Origin: Ruminococcaceae bacterium UBA1244
GTDB lineage: Bacteria; Bacillota; Clostridia; Oscillospirales; Acutalibacteraceae
NCBI GenBank assembly: GCA_002308635.1
Contig: DBWG01000123.1
Location: 64,325-70,846, forward strand
DNA length: 6,522 nt
Direction of reading: 5' to 3'
Under the pieces are notes generated by a model, which was given only the letters and a program-made list of their open reading frames with translations, made no database searches and was not told the origin of the DNA. The translations under genes were made by a program, and so were the position numbers. Below, in pieces: positions 1 through 5,480 of this stretch. How positions within the stretch are numbered: position 1 is the first letter of the stretch; each line of letters begins with the position of its first letter.

Positions 1-221
1 GGAACAGCGGAACTGCCGCTGTAGTGCAGGGAAAGCGGAAAGCTCCCGCCGATGAATTCGCTTTGAGGCGAGGTCATTTTCAGCTCGGACGGCGCAAAAC
101 ATTCTGCCGTTCCACACATTATGAGCAGTACGCAGAGTATCGGTGAAATCAAGACCGTGAATTTTCTTATGGCGCTTTTCAAAGGATCACCGCTTTGATC
201 GTAGTGCGGTTTTGGCCGCAA
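1..221 (-). CDS. Partial secreted or membrane-anchored protein of unknown function (N-terminus only)
   Basis: This leftward reading frame is open from a TTG start to the left edge, giving about 73 residues, and its 3' part lies outside the window. Two TTG starts fit. TTG 221-219 has a GGGGA Shine-Dalgarno at 235-231. TTG 182-180 gives a cleaner signal peptide. No ATG or GTG lies in frame just upstream. Counted from the inner start, K2, R6 and K7 precede a hydrophobic core at about residues 8-23 (TVLISPILCVLLIMC). A plausible signal peptidase I site follows, after A26 (G-T-A) or A30 (C-F-A). C23 is preceded by LIM, a poor lipobox, so a lipoprotein is possible but not favoured. The mature part (PSELKMTSPQSEF onward) is polar and I do not recognise it. 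The gene diverges from yicC across a shared control region. The signal peptide supports it being real; its function cannot be assigned. Confidence 0.6.
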   Translation of the reverse strand, partial: MRPKPHYDQSGDPLKSAIRKFTVLISPILCVLLIMCGTAECFAPSELKMTSPQSEFIGGSFPLSLHYSGSSAV

Positions 222-282
222 AAAGAGTTTTCCCCGAATTGTGTTTTTTATTCGTGCAAAAGCACCAAAAAATAGGGATAAA

Positions 283-311
283 TTTTTATTTGTGACTAAA
301 ATCACTGGCAA
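283..311 (-). promoter_or_regulatory. Candidate promoter of the leftward gene
   Basis: Read on the minus strand, TTGCCA (311-306) lies 17 bp from TAAAAA (288-283), a fair sigma-A match at ideal spacing. Transcription would start near 276, about 55 nt ahead of the TTG at 221. The spacer contains a small inverted repeat, GTGA/TCAC (292-295 and 302-305). The -10 is imperfect and the region is AT-rich, so a chance match is possible. Confidence 0.3.
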
Positions 312-337
312 TATCTAACAAAGATTGAATGTTTTTT

Positions 338-355
338 TTGTCAGTGTGTTGACAA
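338..355. promoter_or_regulatory. 18-bp palindrome over the -35 box, possible operator
   Basis: TTGTCA (338-343) and TGACAA (350-355) are perfect 6-bp inverted repeats separated by GTGTGT. The right arm overlaps five of the six bases of the -35 hexamer (349-354) of the operon promoter. A dimeric regulator bound here would compete with RNA polymerase. The symmetry is visible in the sequence; the operator role is inference. It does not match the Gram-positive LexA box. Confidence 0.4.
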
Positions 356-378
356 GTATATTGCTGAACTGTTAAAAT
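349..378 (+). promoter_or_regulatory. Sigma-A-type promoter of the yicC-fmt operon
   Basis: A consensus TTGACA (-35, 349-354) is followed after 18 bp by TAAAAT (-10, 373-378). A run of eight T (332-339) just upstream resembles an UP element. Transcription should start near 385, leaving a leader of about 150 nt before yicC. No other strong promoter is seen ahead of the seven co-directional genes, so this probably drives the whole block. Confidence 0.7.
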
Positions 379-384
379 AAGTTG

Positions 385-533
385 TTAAGGAATACAACCC
401 TATATGCAGGGAGATCAATTTTGCCGGGGCATTTAAGATTACCCCAATTTTATGAAATCGTTTGTTTTTGCAGTTTTATTTTAGGGAAGTTGATTCTTTT
501 AAAGATAAACCGAAAAAATTTTAGAGAAAAGAT
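385..533 (+). other. Untranslated leader of the operon mRNA
   Basis: This AT-rich stretch between the predicted transcription start and yicC has no convincing gene. It holds short G/C runs that can pair: CCCT (398-401) with AGGG (408-411), and GGGG (426-429) with CCCC (442-445). CAATTTT occurs on both sides of the second hairpin (416-422 and 445-451). Neither hairpin is followed by a U-run, so no attenuator is evident, and no riboswitch class I know matches. A 10-codon ORF at 404-436 lacks a good ribosome site. Confidence 0.45.
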
Positions 534-1421
534 GTGATAACAGTGGTCAGAAGTATGACCGGTTACGGCAGATTTGAAGGCGTTGTCTGCGGAAGGCAGA
601 CGGTTTTTGAGATCAAGGCCGTTAACCATCGTTTTTTTGAACTGCAGTCCAGAGTGCCGAGAGGCTGCGGATTTTTGGAGGAAACAATAAAGGATCTTGT
701 TTCCAGGTATGTTTCAAGAGGAAAGATAGATGTTTTCGTTTCGGTAGAGGCTGACGACAGCCTTGAAGCTGATGTAAAGATCAATCATTCGCTTGCATCA
801 GGCTATGTTAAGGCTCTCAAGGAGCTTTGCAGCGAATATGACCTGAAGGACGATATTTCGGTATCGCTTCTTTCAAGGTATTCCGATATCTTTACGGTAA
901 CAAAAGCTCCCGAAAACGAAGAGGCACTTATCGAAATAGTAAAGGAAGCCGGAACAAAGGCGATCGCTGATTTTATGGCTATGCGTGAGCGTGAAGGCGA
1001 AAAGCTTGCAGCGGATGTGATGGACCACAGCAGAATGATACTGCAGCTTGTCGGAGAGATCGAGGAACGCTCTCCGGTCACAGTGGAGGAATACAGAAAC
1101 AAGCTTTATGAAAGGATAAAGGAGGTGCTTCAGGATACTTCGATAGATTCTCAGAGGATGCTCACCGAAGCTGCAATATTTGCAGACAAGACCGCAGTGA
1201 ATGAGGAGACCGTCCGTCTAAGGAGCCATTTCGATCAGATGGAAGCTATCCTGAAAAAAAGCGAGCCTGTCGGAAGAAAGCTTGACTTCATCGTTCAGGA
1301 AATGAACAGAGAAGCAAACACAACAGGCTCAAAGGTATGTGATGCAGAGCTTGCACACAAGGTCGTTGAGATCAAGGCAGAGATCGAAAAGATCAGAGAA
1401 CAGATACAGAATATAGAATGA
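534..1421 (+). CDS. yicC: YicC/YloC family endoribonuclease
   Basis: The product is 295 aa, the normal length for the YicC/YloC family. YicC-type proteins are cytoplasmic endoribonucleases involved in RNA decay. The family N-terminus (here VRSMTGYGRFEG) opens the YicC N-terminal domain (about residues 5-155). The last 49 residues (247-295, GRKLDFIVQEMNREANTTGS and onward to the IREQIQNIE end) are the hallmark DUF1732 domain. The start is uncertain. GTG 534 has GAG (524-526) at good spacing. GTG 543 would give MVRSMTGYG, closer to the usual family N-terminus (MIRSMTG), but has a poor ribosome site. An out-of-frame ATG-TGA start-stop (532-537) overlaps the GTG at 534. It is the first gene of the operon; remA starts 12 bp after its stop. 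Family assignment is firm; its specific RNA targets here are unknown. Confidence 0.95.
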   Translation: MITVVRSMTGYGRFEGVVCGRQTVFEIKAVNHRFFELQSRVPRGCGFLEETIKDLVSRYVSRGKIDVFVSVEADDSLEADVKINHSLASGYVKALKELCSEYDLKDDISVSLLSRYSDIFTVTKAPENEEALIEIVKEAGTKAIADFMAMREREGEKLAADVMDHSRMILQLVGEIEERSPVTVEEYRNKLYERIKEVLQDTSIDSQRMLTEAAIFADKTAVNEETVRLRSHFDQMEAILKKSEPVGRKLDFIVQEMNREANTTGSKVCDAELAHKVVEIKAEIEKIREQIQNIE

Positions 1422-1433
1422 CGGGGAGATAAA

Positions 1434-1697
1434 ATGAAGCTGATAAATATCGGATACGGAAATATGCTGTCGTCATCAAGGATAGTGGCGATAGTCGGTC
1501 CTGATGCAGCTCCTGTCAAGAGAATGATACAGAATGCAAGGGATAAGGGATTGCTTATCGACGCATCGTGCGGCAGAAAAACAAAGGCTGTGATAATCAC
1601 CGACAGCGATCATGTCGTACTTTCGGCAGTACAGCCCGAAACTGTTGCCCACCGTGCGAACGAAAGCAGCGAGGAGGAAGGAAAGGATGAAAAATAA
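1434..1697 (+). CDS. remA: RemA/DUF370 family DNA-binding regulator
   Basis: This 87-aa protein matches RemA (formerly DUF370, YlzA in Bacillus subtilis) almost end to end: MKLINIGYGN at the start, APVKRMIQNARDKGLLIDAS in the middle, and DSDHVVLSAVQPETVAHR near the end. In B. subtilis RemA forms ring-shaped oligomers that bind DNA and activate biofilm-matrix and osmoprotection genes. Residues equivalent to B. subtilis R18 and P29, where mutations abolish function, are present as R16 and P27. The GRKTK segment (about 47-51) keeps the basic patch (GRRTR in Bacillus). The acidic tail (about residues 75-87) is variable in the family, and its codons carry the ribosome site of gmk. The start at 1434 is supported by GGGGAG at 1423-1428. 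The role in this organism is unproven; matrix genes are not visible here. Confidence 0.93.
   Translation: MKLINIGYGNMLSSSRIVAIVGPDAAPVKRMIQNARDKGLLIDASCGRKTKAVIITDSDHVVLSAVQPETVAHRANESSEEEGKDEK
1672..1677 (+). promoter_or_regulatory. Shine-Dalgarno of gmk, inside remA
   Basis: AGGAGG lies 9 nt before ATG 1687, within the Glu-rich tail codons of remA. It decides the gmk start: the longer reading frame from 1612 would add 25 residues with no family match. Confidence 0.8.
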
Positions 1698-2265
1698 AGG
1701 ATTGCTGGTGGTCATCTCCGGACCTGCCGGCACAGGAAAGGGAACGGTAGTAAAGGAGCTTGCAAAGGACGAAAACATAAGGGTGTCTGTTTCTGCAACT
1801 ACCCGTGCGCCGAGAGCCGGAGAGGTCGGCGGAGTGCATTATCACTACCTTTCAAGGGAACAGTTCAAGGATATGATAGCTGAGGACGGCTTCCTTGAAT
1901 ATGCCGAATACTGCGGCAACTTCTACGGTTCTCCAAAAAAGCAGGCTGACGAGTGGAAGCAGGAGGGCAAGGATGTTATACTTGAGATCGAGGTTCAGGG
2001 CTGTATGCAGGTCAAGCAGAACGATCCGGAATGTATCAGCATATTCATCATGCCGCCGTCAGTGGAGGAGCTTGAAAGCCGTCTCAGGGGCAGAGGCACA
2101 GAGACCGAAGAAGTTATACTTAAACGCCTTGAAAGAGCCAAGGAAGAAATGAAGCTTTCAAAGGATTATGATTATATCGTAGTGAACGATACAGTTGAAG
2201 AATGTGTAAAGGATATTGCCGCAGTGCTCAGGGCTGAAAAGCTCAGGGCAAAACGCTTTGCGTGA
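1687..2265 (+). CDS. gmk: Guanylate kinase
   Basis: This cytoplasmic enzyme transfers phosphate from ATP to GMP, giving GDP for GTP and dGTP synthesis. The product is 192 aa, within the usual range. The P-loop is GPAGTGKGT (residues 12-20, K18); A14 replaces the serine common in the family (GPSG). The GMP-binding region follows as SATTRAPRAGE (36-46), then E71 and NFYGS (78-82). ILEIEVQG (98-105) is the conserved strand and RLRGRG (132-137) is the lid. The end (YDYIVVND, 161-168) is family-typical, so the gene is complete. The start overlaps remA by 11 bp and rpoZ follows after 30 bp, implying coupled expression. In Firmicutes Gmk is a known target of (p)ppGpp inhibition; whether that holds here cannot be read from the sequence. 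Confidence 0.97.
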   Translation: MKNKGLLVVISGPAGTGKGTVVKELAKDENIRVSVSATTRAPRAGEVGGVHYHYLSREQFKDMIAEDGFLEYAEYCGNFYGSPKKQADEWKQEGKDVILEIEVQGCMQVKQNDPECISIFIMPPSVEELESRLRGRGTETEEVILKRLERAKEEMKLSKDYDYIVVNDTVEECVKDIAAVLRAEKLRAKRFA

Positions 2266-2281
2266 ACTGCTTTAATGAGAA

Positions 2282-2287
2282 AAGGAG
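2282..2287 (+). promoter_or_regulatory. Shine-Dalgarno of rpoZ
   Basis: AAGGAG sits 8 nt before ATG 2296. It selects that start over the upstream in-frame ATG at 2275, which has no ribosome site and would add only MRKGDAI. Confidence 0.8.
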
Positions 2288-2295
2288 ATGCTATT

Positions 2296-2511
2296 ATGTA
2301 CGAAAAATACAACAGACCTTCAGTTGATGATATTTTTGCAGGAAAGGTCAGCAAATACGCTCTTGCCATTGCCGTTGCAAAAAGAGCAAGAGAGCTTACC
2401 GACGATATCCAGAAGGACAAGGGCAGAGTTGTAGACAAGCCTGTTCTTGTTGCGGTAGAGGAGTTCAGGGAGCATAAATACGCTATCCTTGAACCCGAAA
2501 CAGATGACTGA
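2296..2511 (+). CDS. rpoZ: DNA-directed RNA polymerase omega subunit
   Basis: Omega is a small subunit that helps fold and hold the beta-prime subunit of RNA polymerase. The 71-aa product has the family pattern: a short start ending in a P-S-hydrophobic-D motif (RPSVDDIF, 7-14), then VSKYALAIAVAKRAREL (18-34), the conserved helix that contacts beta-prime. The C-terminal half (about 40-71, with KPVLVAVEEF) is typical of clostridial omegas. In B. subtilis the equivalent yloH also follows gmk. The stop TGA lies inside the first codons of priA (ATGACTGA, 8-bp overlap), so the two are probably translationally coupled. The ATG at 2296 is chosen from its ribosome site. Confidence 0.93.
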   Translation: MYEKYNRPSVDDIFAGKVSKYALAIAVAKRARELTDDIQKDKGRVVDKPVLVAVEEFREHKYAILEPETDD

Positions 2512-4948
2512 CAAATTTCTTGCTGCGGGAGTTGCGGTGGACAAAACTGCCTGTCATTTTGACAAGCTTTATGATTATCTTATTCCCGATGAGCTTGCCG
2601 GCATTGCAAAGCCTGGGTGCCGTGTTATGATAAATTTCGGCAATTCCATGCGTCAGGGAATGATAATGGAGCTTCATCACGTTGATGACGGTATCGGACT
2701 CAAGACAGTCAGCAGCCTGCTTGACAAAAAGCCTGTTCTCTCAGAGGAGCTTGTGAAGCTTGCGGTCAGCATGAAGGAAAGATGCTTCTGCACTCTTTTT
2801 GAAGCCTGCAAAGCCATGCTGCCGACAGGGCTTTCGCTGAAGATCATGTATGACTATGCTGTCAGCGGAGAAAATGACCTGCCGGATGAGAGCGGCCTTT
2901 CCGAAACGGAAATGCAGATCATAGCTTTCCTTTTCGGAAGAAAGGCCTTTGTGCGTCAGGATCTTATAATAAAAAATCTCGGGCTGTCCGATGATGAGAT
3001 GCTCACAAGGCTGTTCAAAAAAGGATTTCTCAAAAGACGTGAATCCGTCAAGAAAAGACTGCAGGACACAAGCATAAAAATGGTCACGCTTCTCCGTGAC
3101 GAACCTGAGAAAAAATATTCACCTGCTCAGAATGAGGTGCTGTCGGTGCTTCGTTCGGTGGGAGATGCTTCCAAAAAAGAAATATGCTATTTTACGGGCG
3201 TATCGGGTGCAGTGATAGACAACCTTGTAAAAAGGGGTATCTGCGCTTATTATGATTCCGAACCGCCCGCACCCGAAAAACAGGACGAACAGCCTGCTTT
3301 TATTGGCGATATAGAGCTGACGGACATACAGGAAAGAGCATACGGTTCGCTTTTAAAACAGTACCGTTCCGGAAAGCCTTCCTGTGCTTTGCTTTACGGC
3401 GTTACCGGCAGCGGAAAGACCTCTGTTTTTATGAAGCTCATAGACAGGGCTAACGAAGAAAACAGAGGAGTTATCTGCATGGTGCCGGAGATAGCCCTGA
3501 CACCTCAGCTGCTTGCAAAATTTACCGCAAGATACGGCGACAGGGTAGCTGTTTTTCACAGCGGACTGTCGCTTGCAAAAAGGCTCGAAGAATGGAAGCG
3601 TGTAAAAAACGGTCAGGCTAATATCGCCGTCGGGACACGTTCCGCAGTTTTTGCGCCGCTTGATGATATCGGTCTGATAGTTATGGACGAGGAACAGGAG
3701 TATTCCTACAAGTCCGCATCAACGCCGAGATTTCACGCAAGAGAATTGGCAAAGCTGAGATGTGCGTATCATAACTGTCTTTTGCTGCTGTCATCCGCAA
3801 CGCCGTCTGTCGAGAGCTTCTATCACGCAAAAGAGGGCAGATATTCACTCTGTACTCTCGGCTCACGCTACGGAAGCGCAAGACTGCCCCATGTTATTAC
3901 AGCGGATATGAACCTTGAACATCAGCAGGGCAATACTTCCGATTTCAGTTCGGTGCTGCTTGAAGCCATAGAGGATAATCTTGACCATGGACACCAGTCC
4001 ATAATACTTCTCAACAGGCGGGGACATAATACCTTTGTGAGCTGCCGCTCGTGCAATGATGTCATATCCTGCCCGAACTGTTCGATATCCCTGACATTTC
4101 ACAGCGCAAACAACCGTCTGATGTGTCATTACTGCGGGTATTCCGTTCCTGCGCCGGATAAGTGTCCGTCCTGCGGTTCGTCAAAGCTGCGCTATTCAGG
4201 AGCCGGAACACAAAAAGCCGAACAGGAGCTTGCGGAGATATTTCCGTCAGCAAGAATACTCCGTCTTGATACCGATTCAACAATGCGCCGCTATGACTAC
4301 GAAAAAAAGTTGGGCGCTTTCAAAAACGGCGATTATGATATCATGCTTGGAACACAGATGGTGGCAAAGGGACTTGACTTTGAAAACGTCACACTCGTTG
4401 GTGTGCTGTCGGCTGATCTTATGCTTCACGGAGACGATTTCCGGAGCTATGAGCGCACGTTTTCGCTGCTCACACAGGTAGTCGGACGTTCCGGAAGAGG
4501 CGGTCTCGAAGGACGTGCCATCATTCAGACATACGAGCCTGAAAACCCGATAATCGGACTTGCAGCCGCTCAGGATTACGATGAGTTCTATGACAGCGAG
4601 ATACTCCTGAGAAAGGCAATGCTGTATCCGCCTTTTACGGATATATGCGTGGTCTCGTTTTCGGGAGAGGACAAGAGCATTGCAAAAAAGGCTTCAGAAT
4701 ATTTTGCCGGACAGCTTTCAAAGCTTGCCGGAGATGAATACAAAGACCTTCCGATGCGTGTTTTAGGACCTGCGCCTGCGCTCGTGTCGAGAATTAACAA
4801 TAAATACCGTTTCAGGATGATAATAAAATTCCGGAACAGCCGCAGGTTCCGTGAGATGCTTTCAAGGCTTCTTACCGATCTCGGAAAAAACAGGGAATAT
4901 TCCTCCGTCAGTGCGGCAGCGGATATCGACCCTGAGAATATAATGTAA
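2504..4948 (+). CDS. priA: Primosomal protein N', replication-restart DNA helicase PriA
   Basis: PriA recognises stalled or collapsed replication forks, unwinds DNA 3' to 5' and starts reloading of the replicative helicase. The 814-aa product is complete. The N-terminal DNA-binding domain (about 1-105) includes FDKLYDYLIPDEL and KPGCRVMINFG. A winged-helix-like region follows to about 270. Helicase motifs are Walker A GVTGSGKT (299-306, K305), Walker B-type DEEQ (395-398), SSATPS (motif III), LNRRGH, GTQMVAKGLDFENV (motif V) and QVVGRSGRGG (658-667, motif VI). Four CxxC pairs (C514/517, C523/526, C541/544, C554/557) form the two zinc sites. The C-terminal domain ends with the family DxDP motif (DIDPENIM). 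One oddity is DEEQ, where the textbook form is DEEH. The start at ATG 2504 has no clear ribosome site and overlaps rpoZ by 8 bp; a TTG at 2489 would add five residues. Confidence 0.96.
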   Translation: MTDKFLAAGVAVDKTACHFDKLYDYLIPDELAGIAKPGCRVMINFGNSMRQGMIMELHHVDDGIGLKTVSSLLDKKPVLSEELVKLAVSMKERCFCTLFEACKAMLPTGLSLKIMYDYAVSGENDLPDESGLSETEMQIIAFLFGRKAFVRQDLIIKNLGLSDDEMLTRLFKKGFLKRRESVKKRLQDTSIKMVTLLRDEPEKKYSPAQNEVLSVLRSVGDASKKEICYFTGVSGAVIDNLVKRGICAYYDSEPPAPEKQDEQPAFIGDIELTDIQERAYGSLLKQYRSGKPSCALLYGVTGSGKTSVFMKLIDRANEENRGVICMVPEIALTPQLLAKFTARYGDRVAVFHSGLSLAKRLEEWKRVKNGQANIAVGTRSAVFAPLDDIGLIVMDEEQEYSYKSASTPRFHARELAKLRCAYHNCLLLLSSATPSVESFYHAKEGRYSLCTLGSRYGSARLPHVITADMNLEHQQGNTSDFSSVLLEAIEDNLDHGHQSIILLNRRGHNTFVSCRSCNDVISCPNCSISLTFHSANNRLMCHYCGYSVPAPDKCPSCGSSKLRYSGAGTQKAEQELAEIFPSARILRLDTDSTMRRYDYEKKLGAFKNGDYDIMLGTQMVAKGLDFENVTLVGVLSADLMLHGDDFRSYERTFSLLTQVVGRSGRGGLEGRAIIQTYEPENPIIGLAAAQDYDEFYDSEILLRKAMLYPPFTDICVVSFSGEDKSIAKKASEYFAGQLSKLAGDEYKDLPMRVLGPAPALVSRINNKYRFRMIIKFRNSRRFREMLSRLLTDLGKNREYSSVSAAADIDPENIM

Positions 4949-4964
4949 AAGAATATAATGCAGA
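4935..4964 (+). repeat. Imperfect 15-bp tandem duplication at the priA end
   Basis: Two adjacent 15-bp units (4935-4949 and 4950-4964) agree at 13 of 15 bases and share AGAATATAATG exactly. The first unit holds the last sense codons and stop of priA; the second forms part of the gap before def. The period is a multiple of three, so it looks like a slipped duplication of the priA end. Confidence 0.6.
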
Positions 4965-4977
4965 AGGGGAGAAAAAA

Positions 4978-5442
4978 ATGGCAATACGAAATATTGTAAA
5001 AGAGGGCGACCCTGTTCTCAACAAGGTATGCCGTCCCGTAGAAAAATTTGACGACAAATTGAAGACCCTGCTTGATGATATGTATGAAACAATGCTCAAC
5101 GGTGAAGGAGTCGGACTTGCCGCACCTCAGGTCGGTATCCTCAGAAGGATATTTGTTATAGATATAGGCGACGGACTGCTCGAATTCGTGAACCCGAAAA
5201 TTTTAAAGACATCAGGAGTTCAGGAGTCGAGTGAGGGATGTCTTTCGTGTCCGGGTGAGTTCGGCATTACAAAAAGACCTATGTATGTTACCGTAGAAGC
5301 CTATAACCGTGAAGGCGACAGGTTCAGCATGAATGCCGAAGGTCTGCTTGCAAAGGCTATCTGCCACGAAAACGACCATCTTGACGGCATACTCTTCAAA
5401 GAACACATTATCCGGAAGATAGACCCGAGCGAGCTTCAATGA
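4978..5442 (+). CDS. def: Peptide deformylase
   Basis: Def removes the formyl group from the N-terminal formyl-methionine of newly made proteins at the ribosome exit. The 154-aa product shows all three family motifs: GVGLAAPQVG (44-53), EGCLSCPG (86-93) and HENDH (130-134). The metal ligands are C88, H130 and H134, and the catalytic glutamate is E131. It resembles bacterial type I enzymes and is full length. The residue after EGCLS is cysteine (C91), where valine, phenylalanine or others are usual. AAGGGGAG (4964-4971) gives a strong ribosome site for ATG 4978, 29 bp after the priA stop. fmt, which adds the formyl group, follows, so the two opposing steps of the formyl-methionine cycle are co-transcribed. 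Confidence 0.97.
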   Translation: MAIRNIVKEGDPVLNKVCRPVEKFDDKLKTLLDDMYETMLNGEGVGLAAPQVGILRRIFVIDIGDGLLEFVNPKILKTSGVQESSEGCLSCPGEFGITKRPMYVTVEAYNREGDRFSMNAEGLLAKAICHENDHLDGILFKEHIIRKIDPSELQ

Positions 5443-5468
5443 ATCAGGAAAGCAGTCTTTCCGGATGA
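5408..5468 (+). other. Mutually exclusive RNA stems between def and fmt
   Basis: A local hairpin, GGAAAG-CAGT-CTTTCC (5447-5462), has six perfect base pairs and an outer ATC/GAT extension across one mismatch. Its 3' arm can instead pair upstream: ATCCGGAA (5410-5417, inside def) is the exact reverse complement of TTCCGGAT (5459-5466), extendable to 11 pairs with G-U wobbles (5408-5418 with 5458-5468). The long stem touches the first bases of the fmt Shine-Dalgarno. There is no U-run, so it is not a terminator. The regulatory role is inference. Confidence 0.4.
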
Positions 5469-5472
5469 GGGG
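5467..5472 (+). promoter_or_regulatory. Shine-Dalgarno of fmt
   Basis: GAGGGG is 8 nt before ATG 5481. It supports that start over the in-frame GTG at 5472, which overlaps the site itself and would add only three residues. Confidence 0.8.
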
Positions 5473-5480
5473 TGAAAAAA

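Noticed and set aside
3..146. Forward-strand open frame at the left edge
   Set aside because: It ends at a TGA at 144-146, has no recognisable family, and competes with the minus-strand frame that encodes a clear signal peptide.
244..272. Hairpin GTGC-AAAA-GCAC flanked by T and A runs, terminator-like
   Set aside because: The stem has only four strong pairs, and in neither direction is it followed by a U-run. It lies between divergent promoters, where a terminator is not expected.
404..436. 10-codon leader peptide ORF in the yicC leader
   Set aside because: The only purine run upstream (AAGGA, 387-391) is too far from the ATG, and the peptide shows no regulatory codon run.
490..518. Second promoter close to yicC starting with TTGATT
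   Set aside because: There is no acceptable -10 at the right spacing; the region is simply A-rich.
1612..1686. 25-residue N-terminal extension of guanylate kinase
   Set aside because: It overlaps remA codons, has no ribosome site and no family match. AGGAGG points to ATG 1687.
4939..4959. Two TATAAT boxes before def as an internal promoter
   Set aside because: No -35-like hexamer lies at 16-18 bp from either copy, and both arise from the 15-bp duplication of the priA end.
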